Shown here one piece after another: positions 1-8,483 of a DNA stretch of 23,470 nt. Numbering within the stretch: position 1 is the first letter of the stretch; each line of letters starts with the position of its first letter. The DNA is from an uncultured Eubacteriales bacterium (GTDB lineage: Bacteria > Bacillota > Clostridia > Monoglobales > Monoglobaceae), in NCBI GenBank assembly GCA_900542675.1, contig UQOT01000024.1, positions 1 through 23,470 of the forward strand, given 5' to 3'. The position numbers and the translations under genes are program-made. The notes under the pieces are model-generated. The model made no database searches. It was not told where the DNA came from and saw only the letters and a list, made by a program, of their open reading frames with translations.

Positions 1-35
1 GCATACTATAGCGTAAATTCATTAATGCTTGCCTT

Positions 36-52
36 CGCACACATGGTGTGCG
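36..52. repeat. short perfect inverted repeat in the left-edge non-coding stretch
   Basis: Seven-base arms CGCACAC and GTGTGCG flank ATG. An ACGC/GCGT mini-palindrome follows a few bases to the right. The stretch lies downstream of the minus-strand deacetylase gene. No T-run follows on either strand, so I do not call a terminator. It may be the edge of a dispersed palindromic repeat cut by the window boundary. I see nothing else in positions 1-151. Confidence 0.35.
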
Positions 53-151
53 GCCACGCTCGGCGTTCCCTACACACGTTCACTCTATTGTTGTACTAAA
101 TTCAAAGTTTTTCGACACTCTGAAACAAATCGCTGTTTTGCGCTTCGTTTA

Positions 152-961
152 TTATTTATCAAAATATTTATGCTTGAATTTTAAGAGTTCGCGATAAATT
201 CGGCTTTGAGAATATGTTTTTATTGCTATCTCAAACGACTCAAGAGTGGTATTTCTGAATACTCCGCCTCGCGATATCTCGTAGTGATTATCCTTGCTGT
301 ATTCGTTGGTATCTATTGCATAACAATATGTAAAGTACCGCTTTGCCTCGTCGAGCACCTCACTGTCAAAATAACCGCCGGGATACGAAAGCGTGGTGAC
401 GTTTTTACCGCTTATCTTTGCCAACGCCGCGCACGAGTCACGAAATTCCTTATCCACCGTCTCGCGGTCTGCGGACGACAAATCAATATGGTTATTTGTA
501 TGGCTCTGTATGCTGACAAGCCCGCTCTTTACCATTTCTTTTATCTGATAATCCTTGAGGTAATCGGGTTTTCCGACATACGCGGCGACGACGAATATCG
601 TAGCCTTCATATTGTACTTGCGTAGCAGCGGAAACATCTCCAGATAATTATCCTCGTAGCCGTCGTCAAACGTCAGTATAACCGGCTTGTCAACGCTATA
701 CGCCTTTTCGTATTCGTCCGAAAACAGCGACGTGTAGCCGTTATCCGAAAGGAATTTTAGCTCCTCCTCAAGCTGCGCGGGACGCAGATATAAATTTTCA
801 TCACCACCGCGCGGCTCGTCAGCTACGCAGTGATACATAAACACAGGTATGCCGCGCTCAGTCAGATACGGAACAAGCACTGCGGCAAGCACCGCGATTA
901 ATACTATGACTATCACAGTATTTCTGCGTCGTCTGCGCCTTTTTGCTCTTTTTCTGTTCAT
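152..961 (-). CDS. membrane-anchored polysaccharide deacetylase (NodB domain)
   Basis: 269 aa. A very basic N-terminus (RKRAKRRRRRR) precedes one membrane segment at about residues 14-33, so the catalytic domain should sit outside the cell. NodB-type motifs are visible: TFDDGYEDN at 97-105 with the catalytic and metal-binding Asp pair D99-D100, SHTNNH at 153-158 giving the metal histidines H154 and H158, SYPGGYFD at 192-199 and ISRGG at 229-233. Family members remove acetyl groups from peptidoglycan GlcNAc or MurNAc or from other envelope polysaccharides. The substrate cannot be read from sequence. A GGAG ribosome site sits about nine bases before the ATG. It lies 112 bp downstream of leuS on the same strand, separated by a palindromic element, so it may be read through from leuS or have its own promoter. 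Confidence 0.88.
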   Translation of the reverse strand: MNRKRAKRRRRRRNTVIVIVLIAVLAAVLVPYLTERGIPVFMYHCVADEPRGGDENLYLRPAQLEEELKFLSDNGYTSLFSDEYEKAYSVDKPVILTFDDGYEDNYLEMFPLLRKYNMKATIFVVAAYVGKPDYLKDYQIKEMVKSGLVSIQSHTNNHIDLSSADRETVDKEFRDSCAALAKISGKNVTTLSYPGGYFDSEVLDEAKRYFTYCYAIDTNEYSKDNHYEISRGGVFRNTTLESFEIAIKTYSQSRIYRELLKFKHKYFDK

Positions 962-1005
962 ACAATTTTACTCCAAAATCAACGTAGGCACGTAAATAAG
1001 CAGAT

Positions 1006-1074
1006 ACGTAGGTTGGTAGGCATTGCCACCCCTTTTAAGGGGTGCAAACGGGCGGATAATATCCGCCCCTACGT
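1006..1074. repeat. compound palindromic repeat (REP/MITE-like), copy 1
   Basis: Outer arms ACGTAGG (1006-1012) and CCTACGT (1068-1074) are perfect inverted repeats. Inside are three smaller hairpins: GGCA-T-TGCC near 1018-1027, arms CACCCCTT/AAGGGGTG at 1027-1044, and a palindrome with nine-base arms GGGCGGATA/TATCCGCCC (minus-strand reading) at 1050-1068. The right half matches copy 2 at 9891-9919. The element abuts the leuS stop codon (1074-1076) and fills most of the leuS-deacetylase gap. The central hairpin could slow or end leuS transcription, but no T-run follows it. Confidence 0.7.
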
Positions 1075-3545
1075 TATCTCACAACTATATTTATCAGCTT
1101 TTTCGGGACGGCTATGCATTTTACAACCGTCTTGTCGCCGATTAGGTCTTTTATTTTGTTGTTTGCCATAGCAAGCTCTTTCATCTCATCGGGCGATAAA
1201 TTCGGGTCAATATTTATCTTATCTCTTATTTTACCGTTTATCTGAATTACAATTTCAACCTCACTCACCTTTAGCGCGCTTTCATCATAATTCGGCCACG
1301 GCTCAAGCGATAAGTTGCTCGTCTTGCCGATGTTCTCCCACATCTCAGCCGTGATATGCGGAACGAACGGGCTTAAAAGAATAATAAGCGACTCTACCGC
1401 CTCGGTTATAACCGCCTTGTTATAATTCTCCTTAGCGACCTTTTCCTTGTACACGTAAAGCGCATTTACCATCTCCATAACCGAGCTTATCGCCGTGTTA
1501 AAGTTAAACCTGTCGCAGTCATACGTCACTTTCTTTATCGTTGAGTTAACCGCAAGACGCAGCTTTTTATCATCATCGCTCAGACCGTCATTAGACGGCT
1601 TCTTGTCTGTTAAATATTCTTTTAAATCCTCGACCGCTCTCCAGACTCTGTTTAAAAATCTGTATGCACCTTCAACCGCTGTGTCGTTCCAGTCAAGGTC
1701 GCGCTCGGGCGGAGCCGCGAACATAATGAACAATCTCGCGGTGTCGGCGCCGTACTTGCCGACGATTTCCTCCGGGCTTACAACATTGCCGACAGACTTC
1801 GACATCTTTGTGCCGTCTTTAAGTACCATACCCTGCGTAAGCAAATTCTTAAACGGCTCGTCACAGCCGACATATCCAAAGTCGCACAGAGCCTTCGTAA
1901 AGAACCTAGCATACAGCAAGTGAAGTATCGCGTGCTCAACACCACCGATATACTGGTCAACGTTCATCCAATAATCCGCCTTTTCTTTATCAAACGGCAT
2001 CTTATCGTTGTGCGGGTCACAATAGCGCAGGAAATACCACGATGAGCATACGAATGTATCCATCGTGTCGGTCTCGCGCTTTGCGGGTGCGCCGCACTTC
2101 GGGCAGGTAGTATTTACAAATTCCCCGCATTCGCTAAGCGGCGACTGTCCCTGACCCGTGAACTTTACGTTTTCGGGCAGGAGAACCGGAAGCTGCTCTT
2201 CGGGTACGAGAACCTCGCCGCAGTGCGGACAATATACAACCGGTATCGGCGCGCCCCAATATCTCTGGCGTGAAATCAGCCAATCTCTTAAACGGAAGTT
2301 GACTTTTTTGCTGCCTATGCCCTCTTTTTCAAGATATTCGGTTATCGCCTTTATTGCTTCTTTATTATCCATCCCGTCAAATCTGCCGGAATTCTGCATA
2401 ATACCCTCGGCAGCGAATGCCTCGGTCATATCCTCTTCCTTCATATTTTTGCCTTCGGGCTGAACCACAATCTTAATCGGCAAATTATACTTCTTGGCAA
2501 ATTCAAAATCACGCTGGTCGTGAGCCGCAACGCCCATAACAATACCCGTGCCGTAATCTAAGAATACATAATTTGCAAGGTACAGCGGGATTTTATCGCC
2601 CGTAAACGGGTGAATTAAGTAAGTACCGGTGAATACACCTTCCTTTTCGGTATCTGTTGCCGAGCGCATAATCTCGCTCTGCGTCTGAACCTTCTTTATG
2701 AACTCGCGGCACTCCTTCTCGGTCTCGCTGCCCGCTATCAGGCTGTCAACTATCGGGTGCTCGGGCGCTATAACCATATAGCTCACGCCGAAAATCGTAT
2801 CCGGACGTGTTGTGTAAACCGTAAGATACTCGTCGCTGCCGTCTATCTTAAACTTGACCTCTGCGCCCTCGCTGCGGCCTATCCAGTTGGTCTGCATCGA
2901 CTTAACCTTATCCGGCCAGCCTGTGAGCTTATCAATATCATCCAAAAGCCTCTGCGCGTAGTCGGTAATCTTAAAGAACCACTGCTCAAGGTCCTTCTTG
3001 CCGACCTCGCTCTTGCAGCGCTCACACTTTCCGTTTACCACCTGCTCGTTTGCAAGTACCGTCTTACACGACGGACACCAATTGACGTATGACTTCTTTT
3101 TATACGCAAGTCCGTGCTTATAAAGCTGCTCAAACATCCACTGAGTAAACTTATAGTACTCGGGCTTTGCCGTTGCAACCTCTCTGTCCCAGTCATAGCT
3201 GAAGCCGAGACGCTTAAGCTGCTCACGCATATTATCAATATTCGACCACGTCCAGTCGGCAGGGTCTGCGCCGTGCTTTATCGCCGCGTTCTCGGCGGGC
3301 AGACCGAACGAATCCCAACCCATAGGATGGAGCACATTATAGCCCTGCATCTTCTTATATCTCGCCAAAACGTCGCCTATCGAGTAGTTGCGCACGTGAC
3401 CCATATGCAGGTTTCCCGACGGATAAGGGAACATCTCAAGCGCGTAGTATTTCGGCTTGTCCGCGCCCTCCGTAATCTTAAACTCACCGCTGTCCGCCCA
3501 CTTCTTCTGCCACTTTTCCTCTATTGATTTAAAATCATACCTCAA
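1074..3545 (-). CDS. leuS: leucyl-tRNA synthetase
   Basis: 823 aa, normal bacterial length. This cytoplasmic class I synthetase charges tRNA-Leu and hydrolyses wrong products in an inserted CP1 editing domain. The HIGH motif appears as HMGH at 47-50 and KMSKS is exact at about 580-584. Two cysteine pairs of zinc-ribbon type are seen in the CPSC...CERC region, with a further CPHC...CPKC set in the second half. The C-terminus ends in the typical INIVV stretch. The start is a TTG, not ATG: an AAGGAG ribosome site lies ten bases upstream, the protein then reads MRYDFKSIEEKWQ as expected for LeuS, and the nearby ATG is out of frame. rsfS ends 24 bp upstream, so the two are cotranscribed. No T-box leader is possible in that gap. 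Confidence 0.98.
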   Translation of the reverse strand: MRYDFKSIEEKWQKKWADSGEFKITEGADKPKYYALEMFPYPSGNLHMGHVRNYSIGDVLARYKKMQGYNVLHPMGWDSFGLPAENAAIKHGADPADWTWSNIDNMREQLKRLGFSYDWDREVATAKPEYYKFTQWMFEQLYKHGLAYKKKSYVNWCPSCKTVLANEQVVNGKCERCKSEVGKKDLEQWFFKITDYAQRLLDDIDKLTGWPDKVKSMQTNWIGRSEGAEVKFKIDGSDEYLTVYTTRPDTIFGVSYMVIAPEHPIVDSLIAGSETEKECREFIKKVQTQSEIMRSATDTEKEGVFTGTYLIHPFTGDKIPLYLANYVFLDYGTGIVMGVAAHDQRDFEFAKKYNLPIKIVVQPEGKNMKEEDMTEAFAAEGIMQNSGRFDGMDNKEAIKAITEYLEKEGIGSKKVNFRLRDWLISRQRYWGAPIPVVYCPHCGEVLVPEEQLPVLLPENVKFTGQGQSPLSECGEFVNTTCPKCGAPAKRETDTMDTFVCSSWYFLRYCDPHNDKMPFDKEKADYWMNVDQYIGGVEHAILHLLYARFFTKALCDFGYVGCDEPFKNLLTQGMVLKDGTKMSKSVGNVVSPEEIVGKYGADTARLFIMFAAPPERDLDWNDTAVEGAYRFLNRVWRAVEDLKEYLTDKKPSNDGLSDDDKKLRLAVNSTIKKVTYDCDRFNFNTAISSVMEMVNALYVYKEKVAKENYNKAVITEAVESLIILLSPFVPHITAEMWENIGKTSNLSLEPWPNYDESALKVSEVEIVIQINGKIRDKINIDPNLSPDEMKELAMANNKIKDLIGDKTVVKCIAVPKKLINIVVR

Positions 3546-3569
3546 TTTATTTTATCTCCTTTTGCTAAA

Positions 3570-3926
3570 TTAATCTACTATATCACTTATATCTATATTT
3601 ATGCCGTCCTGCCAGATGTGCTCTAAGTCGTAAAACTCGCGCGTGTCGCCTAAGAATATATGCACAACCACATCATCGTAGCCGAGTAAAATCCACTGCG
3701 CGGTGCGGTAGCCTTCCTTGTTCACTGCAAATATTCCGTCCTTCTCAAGCTCATCCTCGACATTGTCGCACAGAGCCTTTACCTGAGTATCCGAGCCGCC
3801 CGTAACTATGACAAAATACTCGGTCATAGTCGTAAGGCTCGAAATATCAAGCACTGTGATATCCCTTCCCTTTTTACTGTCTAAGACTTTTACTATTTTA
3901 TTTACTACGTCATTTTTACAAGCCAT
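3570..3926 (-). CDS. rsfS: ribosomal silencing factor RsfS (Iojap/YbeB)
   Basis: 118 aa, the usual family length. RsfS binds L14 on the 50S subunit and blocks subunit joining when nutrients are scarce. The family core is visible: LDISSLTTMTEYFVIVTG near 25-42, and the stretch from about residue 71 to 105 (TAQWILLGYDDVVVHIF, then FYDLEHIW). It sits between the LCP gene (29-bp gap) and leuS (24-bp gap) in the Firmicutes order nadD-yqeK-LCP-rsfS. That order supports both the assignment and cotranscription. Confidence 0.96.
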   Translation of the reverse strand: MACKNDVVNKIVKVLDSKKGRDITVLDISSLTTMTEYFVIVTGGSDTQVKALCDNVEDELEKDGIFAVNKEGYRTAQWILLGYDDVVVHIFLGDTREFYDLEHIWQDGINIDISDIVD

Positions 3927-3955
3927 TTACTATCCTCTTTCCTGAAACTGTCTGT

Positions 3956-4816
3956 TTATTTCATATAAAAATTTTCCTGCATTAAAGCCTTGGTCTCTTT
4001 TTTATCATATACAAAATATGAAATGTTATTTATATACTTGCCCTCGCCGGGAAGCTGATAAATATTTATATTGCTCTTTCCGATTTTAAACACGTCGGTC
4101 ATAAGCTCTCTGACCTCGGCGTTGTTTAAATCGGTAGTCGTGTACTTCATTATTGTACTGTAAAGCACGGGAGCCTTAATTATCCCCACCGGACTTAAAG
4201 CCTTTTTCATAACCGCGGAGTAAAAATCCTTCTGCGCGGCGTTTCTGTCAACATCGCCCCTTGCGTAGCCCGTACCGTCGTCATTCTTTCTAAAACGCAT
4301 AAACATCATCGCGTGCTCGCCGTCAAGCTTCTGCTTTCCCGCTTTAAGCTCAATCGTCAGCCCCTGAACAGGGTCGTGATAATTCATATCTATAGGCACA
4401 TCTATCGTGACTCCGCCCAGCGCGTCAACAATCTCGCGGAACGCGTCAAACGTAATCGTGGCAAAGAAATCCGCCTTCATTCCGATAACGCTTTCGACTT
4501 CTTTATTAAGCGTATCTATTCCGCTGAAATACGCCGAATTTATCTTTTTGTCGCGGCGGTTGTTGTCAACCTTGGTGTCGCGCGGAATTTGCAGGACGCT
4601 GACCCTGCCGTTTATATTATCTACCTGAACGAACAAAATAAGGTCTGTCCTGTAACCGTCAACATCAACGCCCGCGACAAGCAGGTTTGTGACATCGGTC
4701 AGACGCGACTTTGCATTATCGCCGAACAGACCGCGCCCTATGTTAAATCCGACAACCACGAAGGCGATAAATATAACAAACGACATAACGCGGCTGAACC
4801 GTGATTTCCTTCTCAT
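3956..4816 (-). CDS. LytR-CpsA-Psr (LCP) family wall-polymer ligase
   Basis: 286 aa. A basic N-terminus and one membrane helix at about residues 9-28 place the LCP domain outside the membrane. LCP enzymes move teichoic acids or other anionic or capsular polymers from lipid carriers onto peptidoglycan. Hallmarks seen are NLLVAGVD (44-51), RTDLI (56-60), LQIPRDT (75-81), KINSAY (91-96) and the arginine/aspartate-rich MRFR...YARGDVDRNAAQK stretch (about 173-195). The conserved Arg and Asp residues that bind the pyrophosphate head group and Mg appear intact. AAGGAG sits eight bases before the ATG. The yqeK stop is 5 bp upstream. The exact polymer is unknown. Confidence 0.9.
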   Translation of the reverse strand: MRRKSRFSRVMSFVIFIAFVVVGFNIGRGLFGDNAKSRLTDVTNLLVAGVDVDGYRTDLILFVQVDNINGRVSVLQIPRDTKVDNNRRDKKINSAYFSGIDTLNKEVESVIGMKADFFATITFDAFREIVDALGGVTIDVPIDMNYHDPVQGLTIELKAGKQKLDGEHAMMFMRFRKNDDGTGYARGDVDRNAAQKDFYSAVMKKALSPVGIIKAPVLYSTIMKYTTTDLNNAEVRELMTDVFKIGKSNINIYQLPGEGKYINNISYFVYDKKETKALMQENFYMK

Positions 4817-4821
4817 TAAAA

Positions 4822-5403
4822 CTACTCCTTATTCTCCCGCTTTATAACGAGATCGTTTCTTGCGTGAATTGTATCGGGATGCAGCAGCAGACCGCGTCCG
4901 ATTAAGTCAATAATCGTATCGTCAATGCCCTTTATTATGGCTTCGTCAATATCCTTGTACGCCAACTGTCTTAAATGCTCCACTCCGTCAAAGTCGCGGT
5001 TCGGCTCTATGTAGTCCGCGATATAAATAATCTTTGCCATCATACTCATACCGCCCTTACCCGTTGTGTGATACTTAACCGCGTCGAGTATCTCCGGGTC
5101 ATAAATCCCGAACCTCCTCTGCGCCTCGCACGCGCCGAGCGCACCGTGCAGAATTTTGGGCATTCGCCTTGACATACTGTCAACCGTCACGCCGTATCGG
5201 CTCTTTAAAATTCCTTCCATATCCTGAGGCGGAACCTCTTTTGCGCAGTCGTGTACCAATCCCGCAATATACGCGCGGTCGGGGTCTACGCCGTACCTTA
5301 CTGCAAGCTTTTTAGCCTCATCGGCAACCCCTAAGGAGTGTACATACCGCTTCTCGCTGAGGTCGCGTTTAAGCTGCGCCTTTATTTCCTCAATATCCGT
5401 CAT
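4822..5403 (-). CDS. yqeK: bis(5'-nucleosyl)-tetraphosphatase (symmetrical), YqeK-type HD domain
   Basis: 193 aa from the ATG at 5403. A GTG nine bases further out (5412) would overlap the GGAGG ribosome site, which is eight bases from this ATG, so the ATG is chosen. YqeK enzymes split the alarmone Ap4A into two ADP with an iron-loaded HD site. The pattern is visible: H22 in VHSLGVA, H51-D52 in GLVHDCAKE, H86 in ILHGALG, H112 in KYHTTG and D130 in IADYIEP. It directly follows nadD (17-bp gap), the standard Firmicutes arrangement, and precedes the LCP gene. No missing key residues were seen. Confidence 0.94.
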   Translation of the reverse strand: MTDIEEIKAQLKRDLSEKRYVHSLGVADEAKKLAVRYGVDPDRAYIAGLVHDCAKEVPPQDMEGILKSRYGVTVDSMSRRMPKILHGALGACEAQRRFGIYDPEILDAVKYHTTGKGGMSMMAKIIYIADYIEPNRDFDGVEHLRQLAYKDIDEAIIKGIDDTIIDLIGRGLLLHPDTIHARNDLVIKRENKE

Positions 5404-5420
5404 AATCGGCACCTCCGCCT

Positions 5421-6026
5421 TTATTCCTTATACAGTCTGTTTTCTTTAATATACTCAATAACTTTATCGTCACAGAGATAGCGTATGCTCTCACCGCTGC
5501 GTATTTTCTCGCGCAGCTCGGTTGAGGACACTTCGATAAGCGGCATATCAACCACGGTTATGTCCGCGCCGAATTTATTCTTCAAAAATCCGATTTTTTC
5601 GTAAAACCGCTCCTTAGAAACGGTTCTGCGCATCATTGCCGCAACCGTACACAACCTGAAAATCTCCTGCGGCATATACCATCTGTCCATATAATCAAGC
5701 GAGTCGGCACCGACTATAAAGTAAATCTGCGCTTCGGGCTCAGCCTCCTTAATCCGCCGCAGGGTGTTTGCCGTGTACGTCGTCTCACTTTGCGCAATCT
5801 CCATATCGCTGACACAGAAATTCGGATTTCTGTTCGTCACGGCTTCAATCATATTATATCTGTGAATACCTTCAGCTCTGCCGGACTCCGGCTTATACCC
5901 TATTTTTCCGGTCGGAATAAACAGCACCTTATCAAGTCCGAGCGTCCGCTGCGCCGTCTCTGCCATAATAAAATGTCCGATATGCGGCGGGTCAAAGCTC
6001 CCGCCCATAATGCCGAGTTTTTTCAT
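5421..6026 (-). CDS. nadD: nicotinate-nucleotide adenylyltransferase
   Basis: 201 aa, usual length. NadD joins nicotinate mononucleotide and ATP to form deamido-NAD in NAD synthesis. The nucleotidyltransferase signature GGSFDPPHIGH is at 8-18 with the HxGH histidines H15 and H18. YTANTLR (84-90) and SSTELR (167-172) match the NMN and ATP site motifs of the family. The upstream gene's stop codon ends immediately before this ATG with no gap. The ribosome site is only a weak AAAGG inside the upstream gene, so translation is probably coupled. Confidence 0.96.
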   Translation of the reverse strand: MKKLGIMGGSFDPPHIGHFIMAETAQRTLGLDKVLFIPTGKIGYKPESGRAEGIHRYNMIEAVTNRNPNFCVSDMEIAQSETTYTANTLRRIKEAEPEAQIYFIVGADSLDYMDRWYMPQEIFRLCTVAAMMRRTVSKERFYEKIGFLKNKFGADITVVDMPLIEVSSTELREKIRSGESIRYLCDDKVIEYIKENRLYKE

Positions 6027-8210
6027 TTAATATGCTATTACCTTTGTTACGTCCTTGTCAATACTCTTGACGCCCTTACCGTTTGGCTTTGTCAGATACA
6101 GGCCGCGACCTTTGTCGCTGTCCGCGCTGTATACAATCCCGCCGTCGTTTTTAAGCCCGTATGTGCTTACGCCCTTAGCGACTTCGACTGTCTTGCCCTT
6201 TGTGCTTACGCAGTATACGTCGCCCGTCTTTGACTCAAGACTGTAGTTCTTGGCATATACAATATGCTCGCCCGCCTTGTCAAACGTGAACGCTCCCGCG
6301 CCCACCTCGCTGGCAAGCACCGTGTTATTTTCATCCGTGTACGCGTTCAGCGTAACCAAATTCCACGTTACATCATACCCGTCGGCAAACCTTATTGTAT
6401 TTCCGTCGGGCGTTAGGTTACATGAATACGCGGTATCGCTGATTTTCTTATCCGAAGCGACTGCCCCGTTGTTTATCGATACGGAATAAAGCTGACCGCA
6501 CTCTGCGGCAGTGTCATAGCCCTGAATATATACCGCCTTTGTAAAGTCGTCGTTTATATCAAACTGGCATACGCGCTTGTGGTCAGGGTCGTCAAGCACC
6601 GTAATATTCATCGCAAGCTCCTGCGCCTCACTGCTGTCACGACCCGCATAGAAGTAGTCAAACGCAGTTCCTTCCGCGTTTGCTTTTCTGAATACAACTG
6701 CGCTCTCGTCACGGCTCATCTCGATAAGCTCAGTAAGCCCTGACGCGATTTTCTCCTTCTGACCGCTCTCAAGGCTTGCGTAGTAAAGCGTCTGATAGTA
6801 ATCCGCGTAGCTTCCGCCGACATATATACTGTTGCTGAGCTTTGATAAAATAGGCTCGCACCTTGAGCCATCGGTTATCATAACCGCTTCGCTCGCGTTG
6901 TCCTTCATCATATACACGTCAAAACAGTAGCTCTCGGAATCATAATTCTTCGCATAGACAACCGTCTTTCCCGCAGGGTTCGTGCCGAACGCCTTGTATA
7001 CGTCGGACTCAATCTTTCTTGACTCGCCCACTTCGCCCTTTACGATTGACGAGAGGTACAAATCACCGACAAAATATTCCGGATTATAATTTGAAACATA
7101 CACTATACCGTTTCCGTCTGCCGCAAACATAAAGTTATCCGCGTTTACGTTATCACTGACTTTAACGGATTTTCCGTTATCCGCCGACCAATAGCAAAGT
7201 GTGCCGCCCGCTCCGTACGCGTCGGCATTTTTAAGATACAGCACGCCTAGACCGTCGCCCGAAACTGCTGTTTTATAATACACACTGTCGTCTATATGAC
7301 TGAGCGTTCTTTTCTTGCCGTTCTTTATATAGTTAAGCGAACCGCTGTTTAAGTTCATATCCGCGTTGTCGATAAAATACGACATATCTCCCGCTGAAGA
7401 AACATTTATAAGATCCTTCTCCTTTATCTGCTCGGGAGCCGCCGTCGGCACGGCTTCATCCTCGTCATCGTCCGAGCGTCCGGGCGTCGCTGACGGAGCC
7501 GCAGGCTCCTCATATTCCTTTGCGATAAAGCTTTGGCTGATTTCAACCTCCTTACCGTTATAGTACGAGCATAAAACGCCGTCCTTTGTGTAAACCGTCG
7601 GCGTTTCGGGTTCCTCATAAACCGCCTTTGACGCCATATTGACAGAGGCGATAACAATGCCTACAACAAGCACCGCAATAATACAGCCGACTATAATGCC
7701 CGCCTTGGGCTTAAAGCTGAATTCTCTGTTCTTCTTTTCCTTGCTCTCGCTCTTTTTCTTCTCGGGTTTAAGCTTACTTTTAATCTCACTTAAATCCATT
7801 TTAACGGTCTTTGAGGTCTCGCTCTCACCCTCAGACTTTTTAACAGGAAGAATACTGCCCTTTTTGGACTGCTTCTTCTCACGCTTTTCCTTGCGTGCAA
7901 GACGAGCCGCCTCAAGCGCCTGTATCTTCTCCTCGTTGGTCATATTGGAAAAACTCTCGTCATAACGCGCCTCGCGTCTGCGCTTTAACTCCTCATCGAC
8001 CTTATATTCATCTTTATCATCGGACCCGTTTTCAAACATACTCGAGTAACGCTTTTCAAAGTCAGAGTCTGTCTCCTCATTCCCATTCTGAGGCTCCGCG
8101 GCATTCACCTTTTTCGTATCCTCGTCGCCGCTCTCAGATGCCGCAAATCCGCACTCAGGGCACTTTTTAGCTTCTTCCGGAATTTCCGCGCCGCACTTTT
8201 CGCACTTCAT
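6027..8210 (-). CDS. zinc-ribbon, single-pass membrane protein with probable beta-propeller ectodomain
   Basis: 727 aa. The N-terminal zinc ribbon has C3, C6, C17 and C20. It is followed by a long charged, Lys/Glu-rich cytoplasmic stretch (about 25-168), one strong membrane helix (about 171-191), an acidic Pro/Ala linker (about 234-262), and a large domain of repeating short strands with recurring motifs such as VYAKNYDSES, VYVSNYNPEY and VYAKNYSLES. That pattern resembles TolB/WD-like propellers that bind ligands or proteins. I do not recognise a named family and infer no enzyme activity. It opens the nadD-yqeK-LCP-rsfS-leuS block and its stop touches the nadD start. A GAGG ribosome site lies just before the ATG and a good promoter at 8285-8313. 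A sensor or scaffold between cytoplasm and wall is possible. Confidence 0.7.
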   Translation of the reverse strand: MKCEKCGAEIPEEAKKCPECGFAASESGDEDTKKVNAAEPQNGNEETDSDFEKRYSSMFENGSDDKDEYKVDEELKRRREARYDESFSNMTNEEKIQALEAARLARKEKREKKQSKKGSILPVKKSEGESETSKTVKMDLSEIKSKLKPEKKKSESKEKKNREFSFKPKAGIIVGCIIAVLVVGIVIASVNMASKAVYEEPETPTVYTKDGVLCSYYNGKEVEISQSFIAKEYEEPAAPSATPGRSDDDEDEAVPTAAPEQIKEKDLINVSSAGDMSYFIDNADMNLNSGSLNYIKNGKKRTLSHIDDSVYYKTAVSGDGLGVLYLKNADAYGAGGTLCYWSADNGKSVKVSDNVNADNFMFAADGNGIVYVSNYNPEYFVGDLYLSSIVKGEVGESRKIESDVYKAFGTNPAGKTVVYAKNYDSESYCFDVYMMKDNASEAVMITDGSRCEPILSKLSNSIYVGGSYADYYQTLYYASLESGQKEKIASGLTELIEMSRDESAVVFRKANAEGTAFDYFYAGRDSSEAQELAMNITVLDDPDHKRVCQFDINDDFTKAVYIQGYDTAAECGQLYSVSINNGAVASDKKISDTAYSCNLTPDGNTIRFADGYDVTWNLVTLNAYTDENNTVLASEVGAGAFTFDKAGEHIVYAKNYSLESKTGDVYCVSTKGKTVEVAKGVSTYGLKNDGGIVYSADSDKGRGLYLTKPNGKGVKSIDKDVTKVIAY

Positions 8211-8284
8211 CTGTCCTCAATCCACCTTTCCTATCTATATTGTAATAACAATACACATAATCTGAATTTGATATAATTATATTA

Positions 8285-8313
8285 ATTTTACCACATCTTG
8301 AGACAAAAAACAA
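8285..8313 (-). promoter_or_regulatory. sigma-A type promoter for the minus-strand block
   Basis: On the minus strand TTGTTT (8313-8308), a 17-bp spacer and TAAAAT (8290-8285) form a promoter. A TGG just before the -10 gives an extended -10. The expected start is near 8278, leaving a leader of roughly 70 bases. That leader contains a small hairpin, TATTGT/ACAATA at 8238-8253, before the ribosome site. Confidence 0.6.
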
Positions 8314-8349
8314 CTATTTTATAAAATTTTTATAATTTGTTAATAAAAA

Positions 8350-8456
8350 TGCGCCATAATAAATATTCCGGCACAATACATACGATATTCGCCAAACCCC
8401 TGTTCGCAGGGAACGAATGTCTTTGTTGACGCGCCAAAAATATTTACTATGCCGCA
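8350..8456. repeat. 107-bp nested inverted-repeat element (MITE-like)
   Basis: The outer 18-base arms read TGCGCCATAATAAATATT (8350-8367) and, on the other strand from 8456, TGCGGCATAGTAAATATT: 16 of 18 identical. Nested inside are ATTCG/CGAAT and a CCCTG-TTCG-CAGGG hairpin around 8386-8417. There is no reading frame inside and no T-run. It sits in the 308-bp gap between the zinc-ribbon gene and the regulator cassette. It is followed at about 8463-8483 by a CCCCCTCAGTCACGCTCCGC tract that looks like a repeat edge. Target-site duplications are not obvious. Confidence 0.6.
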
Positions 8457-8483
8457 TACTGAACCCCCTCAGTCACGCTCCGC

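Noticed and set aside
1..20. TATAGCGTA motif shared with the right window end (minus strand near 23430)
   Set aside because: The match is only about nine to ten bases and can arise by chance. No flanking similarity supports a repeat.
36..52. Hairpin as terminator of the deacetylase gene
   Set aside because: The stem is perfect but no T-run follows on the minus strand. I keep it only as a repeat.
206..625. Long plus-strand frame opposite the deacetylase gene
   Set aside because: It is antisense to a gene with clear NodB motifs and has no ribosome site or recognisable domain.
3114..3527. Long plus-strand frame opposite the N-terminal part of leuS
   Set aside because: The leuS frame is certain from HIGH and KMSKS motifs; the opposite frame has no family resemblance.
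3546..3569. Possible T-box leader for leuS
   Set aside because: The gap to rsfS is only 24 bp, too short for any T-box, and it is filled by the ribosome site.
8211..8349. Riboswitch in the leader of the zinc-ribbon gene
   Set aside because: The leader is about 70 bases, AT-rich, with one six-base hairpin; no known riboswitch core is visible.
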